Part shown: one piece after another, positions 25,256-34,838 of the stretch
How positions within the stretch are numbered: the first letter of the stretch is position 1
How the letters are laid out: every line of letters starts with the position of its first letter
Assembly: GCA_030430205.1 (NCBI GenBank)
Contig: JAUIGE010000008.1
Span: forward strand, 62,001 to 126,000
DNA from: Bacteroidia bacterium
Lineage (GTDB): Bacteria; Bacteroidota; Bacteroidia; J057
Length of the DNA: 64,000 bases
Reading direction: 5' to 3'
Position numbers and translations under genes: made by a program
The notes under the pieces: model-generated
Told to the model about the DNA's origin: nothing
Database searches by the model: none
The model's input: only the letters and a program-made list of their open reading frames with translations

Positions 25256-28200
25256 TTATCCTAACCACTCGTTTTCAAACATGACTTCTTCTGTCCGCTC
25301 CTCGATCTGCTTGATTTGATCGGCTGTGCGGTTTCTGATTTTGGTCATATATGCTACTGAAGGCAGTGTTTTCACTTCTTCAATTACATGGTACAAGCGG
25401 TCATTCTCTTTATAGAGTTTGTGTACTTCGCTATTCGGATCATTTAGGTCACCGAATACGATGGCACCCGTAGGACAGGACTGCTGACAAGCTGTTTTGA
25501 TGCTTCCATCCTCTGGCTTGACTGCAGAACCGTCAGGATTCAGAGAGCTGCCTGCACGAATTTTGGCTTTCAGTTTGCCTTCCTGCAAGCGCTGTACACA
25601 GAATGAACATTTTTCCATGACACCACGGAAACGAACTGTCACATCCGGGTTCAGAACAAAGCGTCCCAGTGGATTTGTCTCATGAGCAGGATTCACATTT
25701 TGGAAATCATCGCCATTGACATAATTGTACCAGTTGAAGCGACGTACTTTGTACGGACAGTTGTTCGCACAATAGCGCGTTCCTACGCAGCGGTTGTAAG
25801 CCATTTGGTTGAGGCCTTCCTGGCTATGGATGGTAGCCAATACCGGACAAACGGTCTCACAAGGAGCGTTATCACAGTGCTGGCACATCATCGGCTGGAA
25901 AACAACATTGGGGTTCTCAGGAGCACCGCTATAGTAGCGATCAATGCGAATCCAGTGCATCTCACGGCGCTTGCGAACCTCCTCTTTTCCAACAACAGAG
26001 ACATTGTTCTCAGCATGACAGCTGACCACACAAGCACCGCAACCTGTACATTTGTTCAGGTCGATGGCCATAGCCCAACGGATATAGCGATCGGCGGCTT
26101 TATCTCTGTAATGACTTTCCCAAAGGGTAATCAGGTGATGCTTTTTGTTTAAAGCAGTTCCAGCATGTCCATTGACAGCCTCTGGATGTTTTTTGTATTC
26201 TTCAAAAGATTCTACCTCACTGATAATTTCCTCTGTACGATCAAAGTAGTTATCGATAGATCCTTCTGGTTTACGAGGTGTCTTTTTGGTGGGGTCAAAA
26301 AGGGTATGGAAAGTTTGCACACAAGCCAAAGGATAGGTGCGTCCTGTTTTGTCCACAGTAACACCTGCGCGGCTGTATGCAACATTGCCATCGCGCATTT
26401 CCAGGAGAGGATAAGCGTCAATGGTCTCCACATGCTTGGTGGTTCTACCGCCATTTTTGCGGCCATAGCCCAGCGCAAGACCAAAGGTTCCCATCGCCTG
26501 ACCAGGCAAAATCACAGCAGCACCTTCGATTTCCTGACCACCTACGGACAGTTTCAGTACATCTTCCTGCTTGACACCATTTTCTTTGGCATACTGGAAA
26601 GGAACTGTAATATAGTTATCCCAGGTTGTCCGTGTGATCGGATCAGGTAGCTCCTGCAACCAGGGGTTGCCTGCATATCTTCCATCACGGATACCTACTT
26701 TTTCATAAAGTACCAACTCATAGCCACTCGCTGAAGTCTGTTGGGCCTGGCTTGCTGCAGCACTAAGTGCTGCGGAGTCCATCGTTGCAGCGGCAGCAGG
26801 AGCTGTTTCCTCACCTTCAACAGGCGGTTGAGCTTTCTTTGCCATGGCAATGCCTTTGCGCAAAACCTTATCCCAGAACTCCTGGAAGCTTGAGCCATCA
26901 GCTTGCTGGCCATGCAAAGCCTGCCAATTGCTTTTGAGCAGATCTGCAAATTTTGTAGAAGCTCCGCTCCACTTCAGGAGTGAGTCTCCCGCCTGGCGAG
27001 TATTGTATATAGGATTGATGGTAGGCTGAACAACAGAATAGATTCCTTCGACAGCCATCACGTCTCCCCATGATTCCAGGAAATTGTGATCGGGTGCGAC
27101 ATACGCACAAAGTGCGGAAGTTTCGTCTGGCTTGGTAGCCAGAGAAACGGAGAGCTTCATGCCTTTGATGGCACTTTCAAATGCACCTGCAAAAGGCGTA
27201 TCATACACAGGATTGGCATCCAGGAAGAAAAGCGCATCCACGCTGTTCAATTCCCCTACCAATTCCATCATGTCGCTATCACTTCCCTGTTTGTAATAAA
27301 CAGGCGTATTCAGATCAATTGTTTTGCCCATATTCCCAAGGATATCATTGATACCATTGGTGATGGTCTGGCAAGCCGGATCATTTATGCCACAAAGGAC
27401 GAGAGAAGCACCCTGAGCTTTTACCAAATCATTGGCGATCATGCTTTCCCCACCCATTGTAAGGCTAAAGCTTCCACCTGGAAGGGTTGGCTTGCCGAGC
27501 TGACGAGCAACGGCATTATACAGGCTGATCAAAGCTTTTCCGGTATCGGAAGGCTTGACTGGGAAACGCATATCCGCGTTAGAACCTGTAGTTGATAGCA
27601 TAGACTCGATCTGGTAGTGACGAGACATTTGGCTATGTGCAGGATCGCGCATCTCAGCGTATTGGCTGCTCTGGCTGGTTGGTTCCAACCATGTGCCCAG
27701 AAAATCACAGCCTACACCAACAAGTACTTTGGCCTTATTAATATGGTAAGAGGGGATCACCTTCTTTCCGAAAGACTTCTCATTTGCTTCAGCGATAGCT
27801 GAATAAGAAATGGGATCATAGGTGACATGCTTCGCATCAGCAAAACCAGCCAGGAAGCTGGCTGCTGCACTTCTGAGAGATGGACTCAGGAGGGAACGAG
27901 AAAGAATCCTCACCTTCCCGCCAGAATTTTTAATCTCCTTTAATTTAGCAGCGATCTCGCTATCAACGGCATCCCATTCAGCGGTTGTAGAACCACTCAT
28001 CGGTGCCTGATAACGATCAATATCATACAGATTCAAAATGCTTGCCTGTCCAATGGCATCCATTCCTCCCTGCGTAACAGGAGAATCGGGATTGCCTTCC
28101 AACTTGATGGGGCGTCCTTCACGGCATTTTGCAATTACAGAAATGCCCTCAAGTGTAGATGTAGCATAGTAGTTAGCTACACCGGGGATAATATCGTCAG

Positions 28201-28462
28201 GCTTTTCCACATAGGGAATAGCGAATTTTTTGGGAGTTTCGACACATGCACTCAGCGTAGCTGCTGTCAGGCCAAAGCCCATCAGCTTGAGGAAGTCGCG
28301 GCGATTCGCTTTGAATCCCAGCTTTTCCTCTGTGACCTCGCTCAACTGCTGATCCATGGGAATATCCGTAGGAAATTCATCCTTTACTGTTGCCAGAAAC
28401 TCTGGTTTTTGCTCCAGCTCTTCTATTCCGCGCCAGTATTTTGGTGTATTCATTTTTTCCAT
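25256..28462 (-). CDS. actB: Alternative complex III iron-sulfur subunit ActB
   Basis: The 1068-aa protein is a fusion of a molybdopterin-oxidoreductase-like domain (residues about 60-740) with an NrfC/HybA-like ferredoxin domain (about 770-1040). A Tat signal is present ([14 protein letters not shown]), although the sequence starts about 50 residues earlier. Fe-S ligands occur as [57 protein letters not shown] and CQQSCPTGA, enough for one 3Fe-4S and three 4Fe-4S clusters in known ActB. The molybdopterin part is presumed cofactor-free as in other ActB. It is the largest gene of the cluster. Confidence 0.96.
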   Translation of the reverse strand: MEKMNTPKYWRGIEELEQKPEFLATVKDEFPTDIPMDQQLSEVTEEKLGFKANRRDFLKLMGFGLTAATLSACVETPKKFAIPYVEKPDDIIPGVANYYATSTLEGISVIAKCREGRPIKLEGNPDSPVTQGGMDAIGQASILNLYDIDRYQAPMSGSTTAEWDAVDSEIAAKLKEIKNSGGKVRILSRSLLSPSLRSAAASFLAGFADAKHVTYDPISYSAIAEANEKSFGKKVIPSYHINKAKVLVGVGCDFLGTWLEPTSQSSQYAEMRDPAHSQMSRHYQIESMLSTTGSNADMRFPVKPSDTGKALISLYNAVARQLGKPTLPGGSFSLTMGGESMIANDLVKAQGASLVLCGINDPACQTITNGINDILGNMGKTIDLNTPVYYKQGSDSDMMELVGELNSVDALFFLDANPVYDTPFAGAFESAIKGMKLSVSLATKPDETSALCAYVAPDHNFLESWGDVMAVEGIYSVVQPTINPIYNTRQAGDSLLKWSGASTKFADLLKSNWQALHGQQADGSSFQEFWDKVLRKGIAMAKKAQPPVEGEETAPAAAATMDSAALSAAASQAQQTSASGYELVLYEKVGIRDGRYAGNPWLQELPDPITRTTWDNYITVPFQYAKENGVKQEDVLKLSVGGQEIEGAAVILPGQAMGTFGLALGYGRKNGGRTTKHVETIDAYPLLEMRDGNVAYSRAGVTVDKTGRTYPLACVQTFHTLFDPTKKTPRKPEGSIDNYFDRTEEIISEVESFEEYKKHPEAVNGHAGTALNKKHHLITLWESHYRDKAADRYIRWAMAIDLNKCTGCGACVVSCHAENNVSVVGKEEVRKRREMHWIRIDRYYSGAPENPNVVFQPMMCQHCDNAPCETVCPVLATIHSQEGLNQMAYNRCVGTRYCANNCPYKVRRFNWYNYVNGDDFQNVNPAHETNPLGRFVLNPDVTVRFRGVMEKCSFCVQRLQEGKLKAKIRAGSSLNPDGSAVKPEDGSIKTACQQSCPTGAIVFGDLNDPNSEVHKLYKENDRLYHVIEEVKTLPSVAYMTKIRNRTADQIKQIEERTEEVMFENEWLG

Positions 28463-28490
28463 TTTCTAATCTTCAGATGTGACAGGGTGA

Positions 28491-29714
28491 TTAATAATGA
28501 CATCTTGCACAATCCAGGCCGCCCATATCTTCAACTGTCAGGCCTTCCGGGTTTTCTTTACCCAAGGTTTTAACCTTTTCTTCACGGTGACAATTGATAC
28601 ACCAGCCCATACTCAAAGTGGAGTATTGGTACACCACTTCCATCTCCTGTACCTCTCCGTGGCATGTCTGACACTCCAACCCACCGACGACTACGTGCTG
28701 GGCGTGATTGAAATATGCATGGTCAGGCAGGTTGTGAATCCGCACCCACTCAACAGCTTTTTGCTCATAGCCTTCTATATATTGTCCCTTAGCAGGATCG
28801 AAGCCTATGGCATCATATATTTTTTGAATCTCTTCTTTGCCGTATTTAGGGCCTTCCTGTATGAGTTTGTGACAGTTCATACATACATTGGTAGAAGGAA
28901 TCCAGGCATTCTTAGATTTGGTAACCCCCGAGTGGCAGTATTCACACTCGATGCCATACTCACCTGCATGCAGTTTGTGGCTGTACTTAATCGGCTGCTC
29001 TGGCATATAACCCTGGTGGATCGAGATACCTCTGGACCATTCCACCCATTTGGTGAGCCCTCCTACCAGCACGATCAATGAGATAGCTGTAATCACAAAT
29101 CTGTTTTTCAACAGGCTCCATGTCCGTTTTTGAATCTCGGATAGGCGAAGAGGCTCCTGCTCTTCTTTAGCCCTTACCGCTGAGACCAATGTTGCCGTAA
29201 TCACCAGCAACAAGAGAGTGATCAACAACAAAACCGCCACCAGCGCGAAAAGCGCATAGTAGAATTGAGGTTGATCAAGCGGATTCGCTTGATCGCCTCC
29301 TCCGGCCCCTGTGGCTCCTCCATCTGCTGTAGCAGTTTGTGATGCAACCCACTCCTGCTGAATATAAGCCAACACATTATCAATGTCAGCATCAGTCATG
29401 GTAGGATTGGCTTGCATCATGGTGCCCCATTCCTCAAAAAGAGCAACGGCTTTAGGGTCACCTGCATTGATGAGTTCGGGTGCATTGCGAATCCAGCTGT
29501 ATAGCCACTCCTCATCCCCGGCGTACTTTTCATTAATACCACCGAGCTGAGGGCCGGTCATCGCTCTGTCTATCTTATGACAGGCAGCACAATATGACCG
29601 GAATACTTTCTGCCCTGCCGCTGCATCCTGAGCTATCAGTGAGCTGCCGCCCCATGAGAGCATGAGCGAGAAAGTAAGGATGAAAATTTTAAGGAAATGT
29701 GCACTTCGTAACAT
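28491..29714 (-). CDS. actA: Alternative complex III multiheme cytochrome c subunit ActA, with an extra N-terminal cytochrome c domain
   Basis: The 407-aa protein has a signal peptide, an N-terminal mono-heme cytochrome c domain with CAACH (about residue 42), and two membrane helices (FALVAVLLLITLLLLVITAT and FVITAISLIVLVGGLTKWV). A pentaheme domain follows, with CEYCH, CMNCH, CQTCH, CINCH and a C-terminal CARCHY. That gives six CXXCH motifs in total, whereas the described ActA core is a pentaheme. It starts the act-cta supercluster. Two inverted repeats lie 35-70 nt upstream of the ATG. Confidence 0.94.
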   Translation of the reverse strand: MLRSAHFLKIFILTFSLMLSWGGSSLIAQDAAAGQKVFRSYCAACHKIDRAMTGPQLGGINEKYAGDEEWLYSWIRNAPELINAGDPKAVALFEEWGTMMQANPTMTDADIDNVLAYIQQEWVASQTATADGGATGAGGGDQANPLDQPQFYYALFALVAVLLLITLLLLVITATLVSAVRAKEEQEPLRLSEIQKRTWSLLKNRFVITAISLIVLVGGLTKWVEWSRGISIHQGYMPEQPIKYSHKLHAGEYGIECEYCHSGVTKSKNAWIPSTNVCMNCHKLIQEGPKYGKEEIQKIYDAIGFDPAKGQYIEGYEQKAVEWVRIHNLPDHAYFNHAQHVVVGGLECQTCHGEVQEMEVVYQYSTLSMGWCINCHREEKVKTLGKENPEGLTVEDMGGLDCARCHY

Positions 29715-29749
29715 AATAGCGCGAAATATTTATCGAAAATATCTTTCCA

Positions 29750-29784
29750 AATGACTTTTGTCATCTTTCAGAACATTCTGAAAG
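29750..29784. promoter_or_regulatory. Two adjacent inverted repeats upstream of actA (candidate operator)
   Basis: CTTTCAGAA-CA-TTCTGAAAG at 29765-29784 is a perfect 9+2+9 inverted repeat. Directly next to it, ATGAC-TTTT-GTCAT forms a second dyad inside 29750-29764. They lie about 35 to 70 nt before the actA ATG, the right place for a regulator of the whole respiratory cluster. No matching regulator is encoded nearby. Confidence 0.45.
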
Positions 29785-30150
29785 CATTTGAATCAAACAG
29801 GGCGCAAGTTAACATTGGCGGCAAATTATGCCAAAGTCCGCACCCATAATTTATTGACATTCTACACATTTAGAATAAATCTAAATAAGCATCGAAAAGA
29901 CCTGATTCTTATATATAGAAGGTCTTACCCGAAGAAAAGGTTGAACACCAATTTGAGTGAAAAATGGTTGGGTATTTCAGGCGAATGGCTGGCTAATTCA
30001 ATAGAAGAGGCCAATATATACATATTATCAAATTATCACAATATGAGCTTTTTATACTTAAAAAAATCACCATATAAAATCCTAACTATCAGTTTATTAT
30101 AAATAATATTTTTCACTTACAAACTTCATTTCTCCAAGCTTGTTTCTTCT

Positions 30151-30178
30151 TTTGAGTATAAAAAATTCCGTATTTTTG
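30151..30178 (+). promoter_or_regulatory. Predicted promoter of the ypdA-like gene
   Basis: TATTTTTG at 30171-30178 matches the TAnnTTTG -7 box exactly, with TTTG 16 nt upstream at 30151-30154. The box ends 5 nt before the ATG, so the transcript would be leaderless or nearly so. Confidence 0.55.
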
Positions 30179-30183
30179 TATTT

Positions 30184-31239
30184 ATGTCTGAAAAAAAATC
30201 ATACCAACTTATTATTATAGGTGCAGGGCCTATTGGTCTTGCATGTGGCATTGAAGCTGAAAAGCAAAATGTGGATTACCTGATTCTGGAGAAGGGATGT
30301 CTGGTAAACTCTATTTATCATTATCCCGTAAACATGCAGTTTTTTTCCACATCTGAAAAAATTGAGATTGGAAATGTGCCTTTTGTATCTCACGATACCA
30401 AACCCACAAGGCGCGAAGCCCTGGAATACTACCGCAGAGTAAAGCTGCAGTGGGGGCTGAAAGTGAATATGTATGAGGGAGTGGAGAGGATTGAGAGGAT
30501 GAGAGGATTAGCAGATGAGCAGATTACAACTGGAACCCGAAACCCAAAACCCGAAACACGAAATTCCAAACCCGAAACTTTCACAGTAGTGAGTGAGAAG
30601 GCGGTTTACACTGCCGGTTATGTGATTGTGGCTACGGGTTTTTATGACCATGCCAATATGCTGGATGTGCCGGGAGAGCATTTACCTAAAGTGAAGCACT
30701 TTTATGACGAGCCTCACCCCTATCTGGACCAAAAGGTATTGGTGGTAGGAGCTGCCAACTCGGCTATAGATGTGGCTTTGGAGACCTGGAGGAAAGGCTC
30801 CGAGGTGACATTGGTACACAGGGGGCCGGAAATAGGTTCCCGGGTAAAGTACTGGGTGAGACCTGATATTGAAAATCGAATCAAGGAAGGAAGTATTAAA
30901 GTCTATTTTAATAGCCAACTGGCCGAGATCAGGCAAAAGGAAGTGGATATACAAACGCCTGAAGGGCTGGTCTCAATAGAAAACGATTTTGTGCTGGCTA
31001 TGACCGGCTATCACCCTGACTTCAGCTGGCTGGAGCAGATCGGCATTCAGGTATCCGATGATCCGCTTCGTATCCCCTTTCGCAATCCCGACACATTTGA
31101 GACCAATGTCCCTAACTTATACCTCGCAGGCACGGTCTGCGGTGGCATGCAAACCAATAAATGGTTTATTGAGAATTCCATTGAGCATGCGGTAGTGATT
31201 TTGGAGGATATTAAAAAAAATAGCTTTACTAAACTTTGA
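30184..31239 (+). CDS. ypdA: YpdA family bacillithiol-disulfide-reductase-like flavoprotein with repeat-derived internal insertion
   Basis: The 351-aa protein has an FAD motif (IIIGAGPIGLACGIEAEK), the YpdA-typical YHYPVNMQFFSTSEKIEIGNVPF region, an NADPH Rossmann motif (VLVVGAANSAIDVALE) and the C-terminal LYLAGTVCGGMQTNKWFIEN. YpdA reduces bacillithiol disulfide, or acts on a related low-molecular-weight thiol in these bacteria. Residues about 101-131 are encoded by an 8-bp array (30485-30524) followed by a 7-bp array (30534-30575) and read ...TRNPKPETRNSKPET..., replacing the short beta-turn loop before FTVVSEKAVY. The stop codon sits at the apex of a long terminator hairpin. Confidence 0.88.
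   Translation: MSEKKSYQLIIIGAGPIGLACGIEAEKQNVDYLILEKGCLVNSIYHYPVNMQFFSTSEKIEIGNVPFVSHDTKPTRREALEYYRRVKLQWGLKVNMYEGVERIERMRGLADEQITTGTRNPKPETRNSKPETFTVVSEKAVYTAGYVIVATGFYDHANMLDVPGEHLPKVKHFYDEPHPYLDQKVLVVGAANSAIDVALETWRKGSEVTLVHRGPEIGSRVKYWVRPDIENRIKEGSIKVYFNSQLAEIRQKEVDIQTPEGLVSIENDFVLAMTGYHPDFSWLEQIGIQVSDDPLRIPFRNPDTFETNVPNLYLAGTVCGGMQTNKWFIENSIEHAVVILEDIKKNSFTKL
30485..30575 (+). repeat. Composite repeat inside a coding sequence: 8-bp array then 7-bp array
   Basis: Five octamers (AGAGGATT, GAGAGGAT twice, TAGCAGAT, GAGCAGAT; 30485-30524) are followed after 9 nt by six heptamers (AACCCGA, AACCCAA, AACCCGA, AACACGA, AATTCCA, AACCCGA; 30534-30575). All of it is translated within the YpdA-like protein. 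The order octamer then heptamer is the same as at trpF/trpB. Confidence 0.85.
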
Positions 31240-31262
31240 AAGTTTAGTAAAGCTATTTTTTT
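31213..31262. terminator. Long bidirectional intrinsic terminator
   Basis: TAGCTTTACTAAACTTT (31221-31237) and its exact reverse complement (31239-31255) form a 17-bp dyad flanked by A8 on the left and T7 on the right. It can therefore end transcription of the ypdA-like gene on + and of the Oar-like receptor on -. The ypdA-like TGA stop (31237-31239) lies at the apex. Confidence 0.93.
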
Positions 31263-31275
31263 CAACTACACCTTA

Positions 31276-34200
31276 TTAGTTAAAGATATAGCGAAGTCCT
31301 AAACGCATACGCCAGCGTGAGCTGAAGTTGTCGATATTTAAGGCTTCATTTCCAACTTCCTCTGTGGTATATGAGAAGGTGGGTGTAGTACCATCTGTGT
31401 CGTATCCTTCGAAATTGTACAGGAAGTAGTTATTGAAGTCTCCAGGGACTACATAACGAACTCCTGCAGATGGGCTGATCAGGTTGGCGAGGTTAAACAC
31501 ATCCCAGCTCAGCTGGAATTTGTGCATTTTTCCTCCCAGGTCTAAACCGAAGTCCTGGCGAAGGGACAGGTCAAGGAAGCTTGTGTAAGGAAGCCAATTG
31601 CTGTTTTTCTCGGCATAGCTACCACGATTTGCACTCAGATATGAATCAGCCTCGATAAAGGCATTCAGGCGGTTCCACTGCTCAGCAGCTGATACACCAT
31701 TAGACTCTACCAACTTGATTTCGGACGCACTTTCAGGAATCCAGATCAGGCTGCGGTTACGGCTGGTGCTACCGGTTTCATTGTTGATGTTACGCGCATC
31801 GTTTCCTCCGATCACATAAGAATACGCGCTACCCTGGCGACCTTCATACAAGAGAGAAATAGATGTGGAAACATTCTTGCCTTTGTTCCAATCAACTTTG
31901 TAGGTCAAAACGCCTAATACTCTTTGTCCCAAAGCAAAGTCCGAACGGCCCAAAACAGGCATGTTACGACCATCAATGCTTACCTGTCCCCTCCACTGAG
32001 AAGAGTTCTGAGAAGAAGTACCTTCATTCACAGCAGTAGCATCACCATAGGTATAGGAAAGGCTGGCACTCAGTCCGAAGTCAAAATCTTTGGCAAGAGA
32101 TCCCGTAATGTTAAAAGCTGAACCTTCACTTGTATTGGATCCAACATAAATATCATTATAAGTAGGATCAATGCTGGTTCTGCCATATACCGGACGATCG
32201 TCTCCACCTGTATTGGTCCAGGTAAAGGATTCGGTTGGGTCGCTGTTAACATTGGTATAGACCACATTATTCAGGGTTTTGGTATAAACCCCTTCAATGG
32301 TAGCGCGGATTTCTCCAGGAAGCTCCGTATCCAATGCCAGATTGGCACGGAACACCTGTGGGTATTTAAAATCCTTGGTAAACAAATTGATCTGACCAGA
32401 AGGAACGGTAAAGTTAGGGTTGGTGTACTGGTCCTGAATATTTGCGATAAAGTCAATATCGCCTGAGATATTGGTTTCATTGACACTCCCCTGAGTGATA
32501 CCATTGTTGTTGTACATAGCACCAGGCCATACAAAAGGAATACGGCTGGTAAAAATGCCTAATCCACCACGCAGTACGCTTGAACGATCTCCTTTGAGAT
32601 CATACTCCATCCCCAAACGCGGAGAAATCATCAACTGACCATTGGGAGCAGATCCGCCTTCGATATTCTTGGCCACCTCATAAAATTCCTGAAGCTTAGG
32701 AAGGGTCTCTGTGTTGAATGAAGGATCAATCACAGGATCGGTTGTGATTATTGGGATGTCCAAACGGAGGCCGCCTGTGAGGGTAAAAGCAGAGCTTACA
32801 GACCACTCGTCCTGGGCATAAAAGCCCAACTGGATAGCACTGAAATCAGATGCAGCAGCAGAACCATCACCTGTGAGGTTATCTACCAGAGAGTAAGAAC
32901 GATCATACTCAATGGCAGGGCTGCCACTGATGAAGTCATCGATGCTTGAAAAACGATATACACCGTAGTTTTGAGGCATAAACAGGTTGTAAATGCTATA
33001 AAACTCATTATGGGTACCTAATGTAATTGTATGGTTTTTCTGGTAAATTTTGAAGTTGTCAGTAATGGTAAAAATGTCCTGATCAAGGGCGTTGGCTGTG
33101 GAAAACTGCTCAGATCCCAAAGCTAAGGTTCCTGCTCCATCATTAATAAAAACATAAGGGAAGTCAGCTTCCAGCGGGTCACGGTCATCACGCACAGAAG
33201 TAAAACCGATAATCAGGTTATTGCTGCTTTTGGCGCCAAAACTTGAGTTCAACTCAAGCGCAGAGGAATTGGTTACACTTGGGAAGTAAACACCATTATT
33301 AGAGAAATTGATGGTGCGTGCAACAGACACATTGCGATCTATGTTCTCTGCTTTGGTGTAGCTGTGGCGAACCGTCAGGCGGTGATTCTCATTGAGGTTA
33401 AAGTCAAGTTTGGCAAATATTTTTAAGCCATTGAGCTCATCCTGAACATCACCGAAAGTGCCGGGATCATAGTTGTAGGTATTCATCAGGTGGCTGCGCA
33501 GTCCCTCCAATTGGGATTGAGAAGCGTCTCCTGTATACACACCAAAATCAAAAGGAGCAGGCGTCTGGTCAGCCTGAGCTTCCACATTCGCAAAAAAGAA
33601 TACCTTATCTTTTACAATAGGACCACCCAAGGAAGCACCATAAGTCTTTTGATCAAAAGGAGCCACAGCTTCACGCTCACTACCTGTACGATCAGTCAGG
33701 GTCTTATTGGTTTTACCAACCATATTTTCATTCTGCAAGAAATAGTAAGCTGTTCCTTTAAACTCATTGGTTCCGGACTTGGTAACGGCATTCACACCGC
33801 CACCGGCAAATCCACCCAAAGTAACGTCATAAGGAGACAATACTACCTGGATCTGATCAATGATATCAATCGAAAAAGGAGAAATACCTGTTTGGCCTCC
33901 ATTTGTTCCTGTGGAGGCAAGGCCGAAGACATCATTATTTACCGCTCCATCAACATAAATGGCATTATAGCGGTTGTTAACGCCCCCAAAAGAAGTTCCA
34001 CCATCAAAACCTGTAGACTGAGGCGTCAGTCTGACAAAATCTCCCAGGTTACGATTGAGTGTTGGGACCAACTCGATATCATCTGAAGTAATCTGTGTAC
34101 TGGTACCAGAGTTAGCACCAGCAGTTCCCTGCAGGGCTACAATCTCTACTACGTCCAGGTCAACACCTGATTGCTCCAGAGAATAATCGCGACGGAAATT

Positions 34201-34515
34201 TTCCCCCAAACGAAGGTAAATACCGCCAATTTCAACTTTACCATAGCCAGTATAGCTCACCGTTACTCTATAGGGACCCCCTACTCTCATGTTGGGAATA
34301 CGGAAGTTTCCTTCTGAGTCAGAGTTTGTTCCAAATGCAGTTCCCGATGGCTCATGCACGGCAACCAGCATCGCACCTACAAGGACTTCACCGGAAGTAT
34401 CGGTGATTCTTCCCTGCATTGAAGATGTCGTAACACCTTGTCCATAGACTGCGCCACTTATCAGGGTCAATAAGACCGTGACGCAAACAAATTGCATACA
34501 TTTTGAAAGATTCAT
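31276..34515 (-). CDS. Oar-like TonB-dependent receptor with N-terminal carboxypeptidase-regulatory domain
   Basis: The 1079-aa protein has a signal peptide (ending GAVYGQ) and a CarboxypepD_reg beta-sandwich (residues about 30-115, SMQGRITDTSGEVLVGAMLVAV). A plug follows (FVRLTPQSTGFDGGTSFGGVNN, then IQVVLSPYDVTLGGFAGGGVNAVTKSG), then a ~750-residue barrel ending in WRMRLGLRYIFN. The LSPYDVxxGGFAGGGVNAVTKSGTN stretch is characteristic of Oar-type receptors. These transport large ligands or take part in surface signalling or protein export. There is no SusD neighbour, so it is not a Sus-type glycan system. Confidence 0.92.
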   Translation of the reverse strand: MNLSKCMQFVCVTVLLTLISGAVYGQGVTTSSMQGRITDTSGEVLVGAMLVAVHEPSGTAFGTNSDSEGNFRIPNMRVGGPYRVTVSYTGYGKVEIGGIYLRLGENFRRDYSLEQSGVDLDVVEIVALQGTAGANSGTSTQITSDDIELVPTLNRNLGDFVRLTPQSTGFDGGTSFGGVNNRYNAIYVDGAVNNDVFGLASTGTNGGQTGISPFSIDIIDQIQVVLSPYDVTLGGFAGGGVNAVTKSGTNEFKGTAYYFLQNENMVGKTNKTLTDRTGSEREAVAPFDQKTYGASLGGPIVKDKVFFFANVEAQADQTPAPFDFGVYTGDASQSQLEGLRSHLMNTYNYDPGTFGDVQDELNGLKIFAKLDFNLNENHRLTVRHSYTKAENIDRNVSVARTINFSNNGVYFPSVTNSSALELNSSFGAKSSNNLIIGFTSVRDDRDPLEADFPYVFINDGAGTLALGSEQFSTANALDQDIFTITDNFKIYQKNHTITLGTHNEFYSIYNLFMPQNYGVYRFSSIDDFISGSPAIEYDRSYSLVDNLTGDGSAAASDFSAIQLGFYAQDEWSVSSAFTLTGGLRLDIPIITTDPVIDPSFNTETLPKLQEFYEVAKNIEGGSAPNGQLMISPRLGMEYDLKGDRSSVLRGGLGIFTSRIPFVWPGAMYNNNGITQGSVNETNISGDIDFIANIQDQYTNPNFTVPSGQINLFTKDFKYPQVFRANLALDTELPGEIRATIEGVYTKTLNNVVYTNVNSDPTESFTWTNTGGDDRPVYGRTSIDPTYNDIYVGSNTSEGSAFNITGSLAKDFDFGLSASLSYTYGDATAVNEGTSSQNSSQWRGQVSIDGRNMPVLGRSDFALGQRVLGVLTYKVDWNKGKNVSTSISLLYEGRQGSAYSYVIGGNDARNINNETGSTSRNRSLIWIPESASEIKLVESNGVSAAEQWNRLNAFIEADSYLSANRGSYAEKNSNWLPYTSFLDLSLRQDFGLDLGGKMHKFQLSWDVFNLANLISPSAGVRYVVPGDFNNYFLYNFEGYDTDGTTPTFSYTTEEVGNEALNIDNFSSRWRMRLGLRYIFN

Positions 34516-34560
34516 AAAGTAGTAATTTTGAATAATTGGGTTAATTTAATGTGGACTCTC

Positions 34561-34589
34561 CAAAATTAAATCCTGATTTTCGGGCGCAA
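34561..34589 (-). promoter_or_regulatory. Predicted promoter of the Oar-like receptor gene
   Basis: On the minus strand TAATTTTG (34561-34568) matches TAnnTTTG exactly and a TTG (34587-34589) lies 18 nt upstream. The box is 45 nt before the ATG. The remaining region 34590-34780 shows nothing I recognise. Confidence 0.5.
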
Positions 34590-34782
34590 GCTAATTATCT
34601 ATTATTAACTCTCCATAAAGTTTGCAAACTATCTCAGCAAAAAGGGTGGTTTCATGATGTATCAAGATACAATAATCTATTTAAAATACCTCAAGGTCCA
34701 ATAAAATTAGCCTTCCGGTTTTCGCCATAAACCCTCCCAACAAATATTTGGCGCTTTTTTTTAGATTAATTGGATAAAACTC

Positions 34783-34813
34783 TTGACATAAACCAATTTT
34801 ATTAGTACACTTG
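34783..34813 (+). promoter_or_regulatory. Predicted promoter of the SRAP-like gene
   Basis: TTGACA (34783-34788) followed after 17 nt by TACACT (34806-34811) looks like a classical sigma-70 promoter. The same stretch read as TTG - 20 nt - TACACTTG is one mismatch from the Bacteroidota form. The ATG follows 25 nt later. Confidence 0.4.
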
Positions 34814-34838
34814 TATTGTCAAAATCAAGACACCAATT

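Larger units (their letters stand above)
29715..30183 (+). other. Divergent intergenic region between actA and ypdA
   Basis: This 469-nt AT-rich stretch separates the respiratory cluster from the YpdA-like gene. It holds two adjoining inverted repeats near actA (29750-29784) and a TAnnTTTG promoter near ypdA (30171-30178). An open frame at 29788-30102 starts with TTG, has biased composition and no recognisable domain, so I do not call it a gene. Confidence 0.6.

Noticed and set aside
29788-30102. 104-codon frame between actA and ypdA
   Set aside because: TTG start, no domain, AT-rich low-complexity residues, and it covers regulatory sequence.
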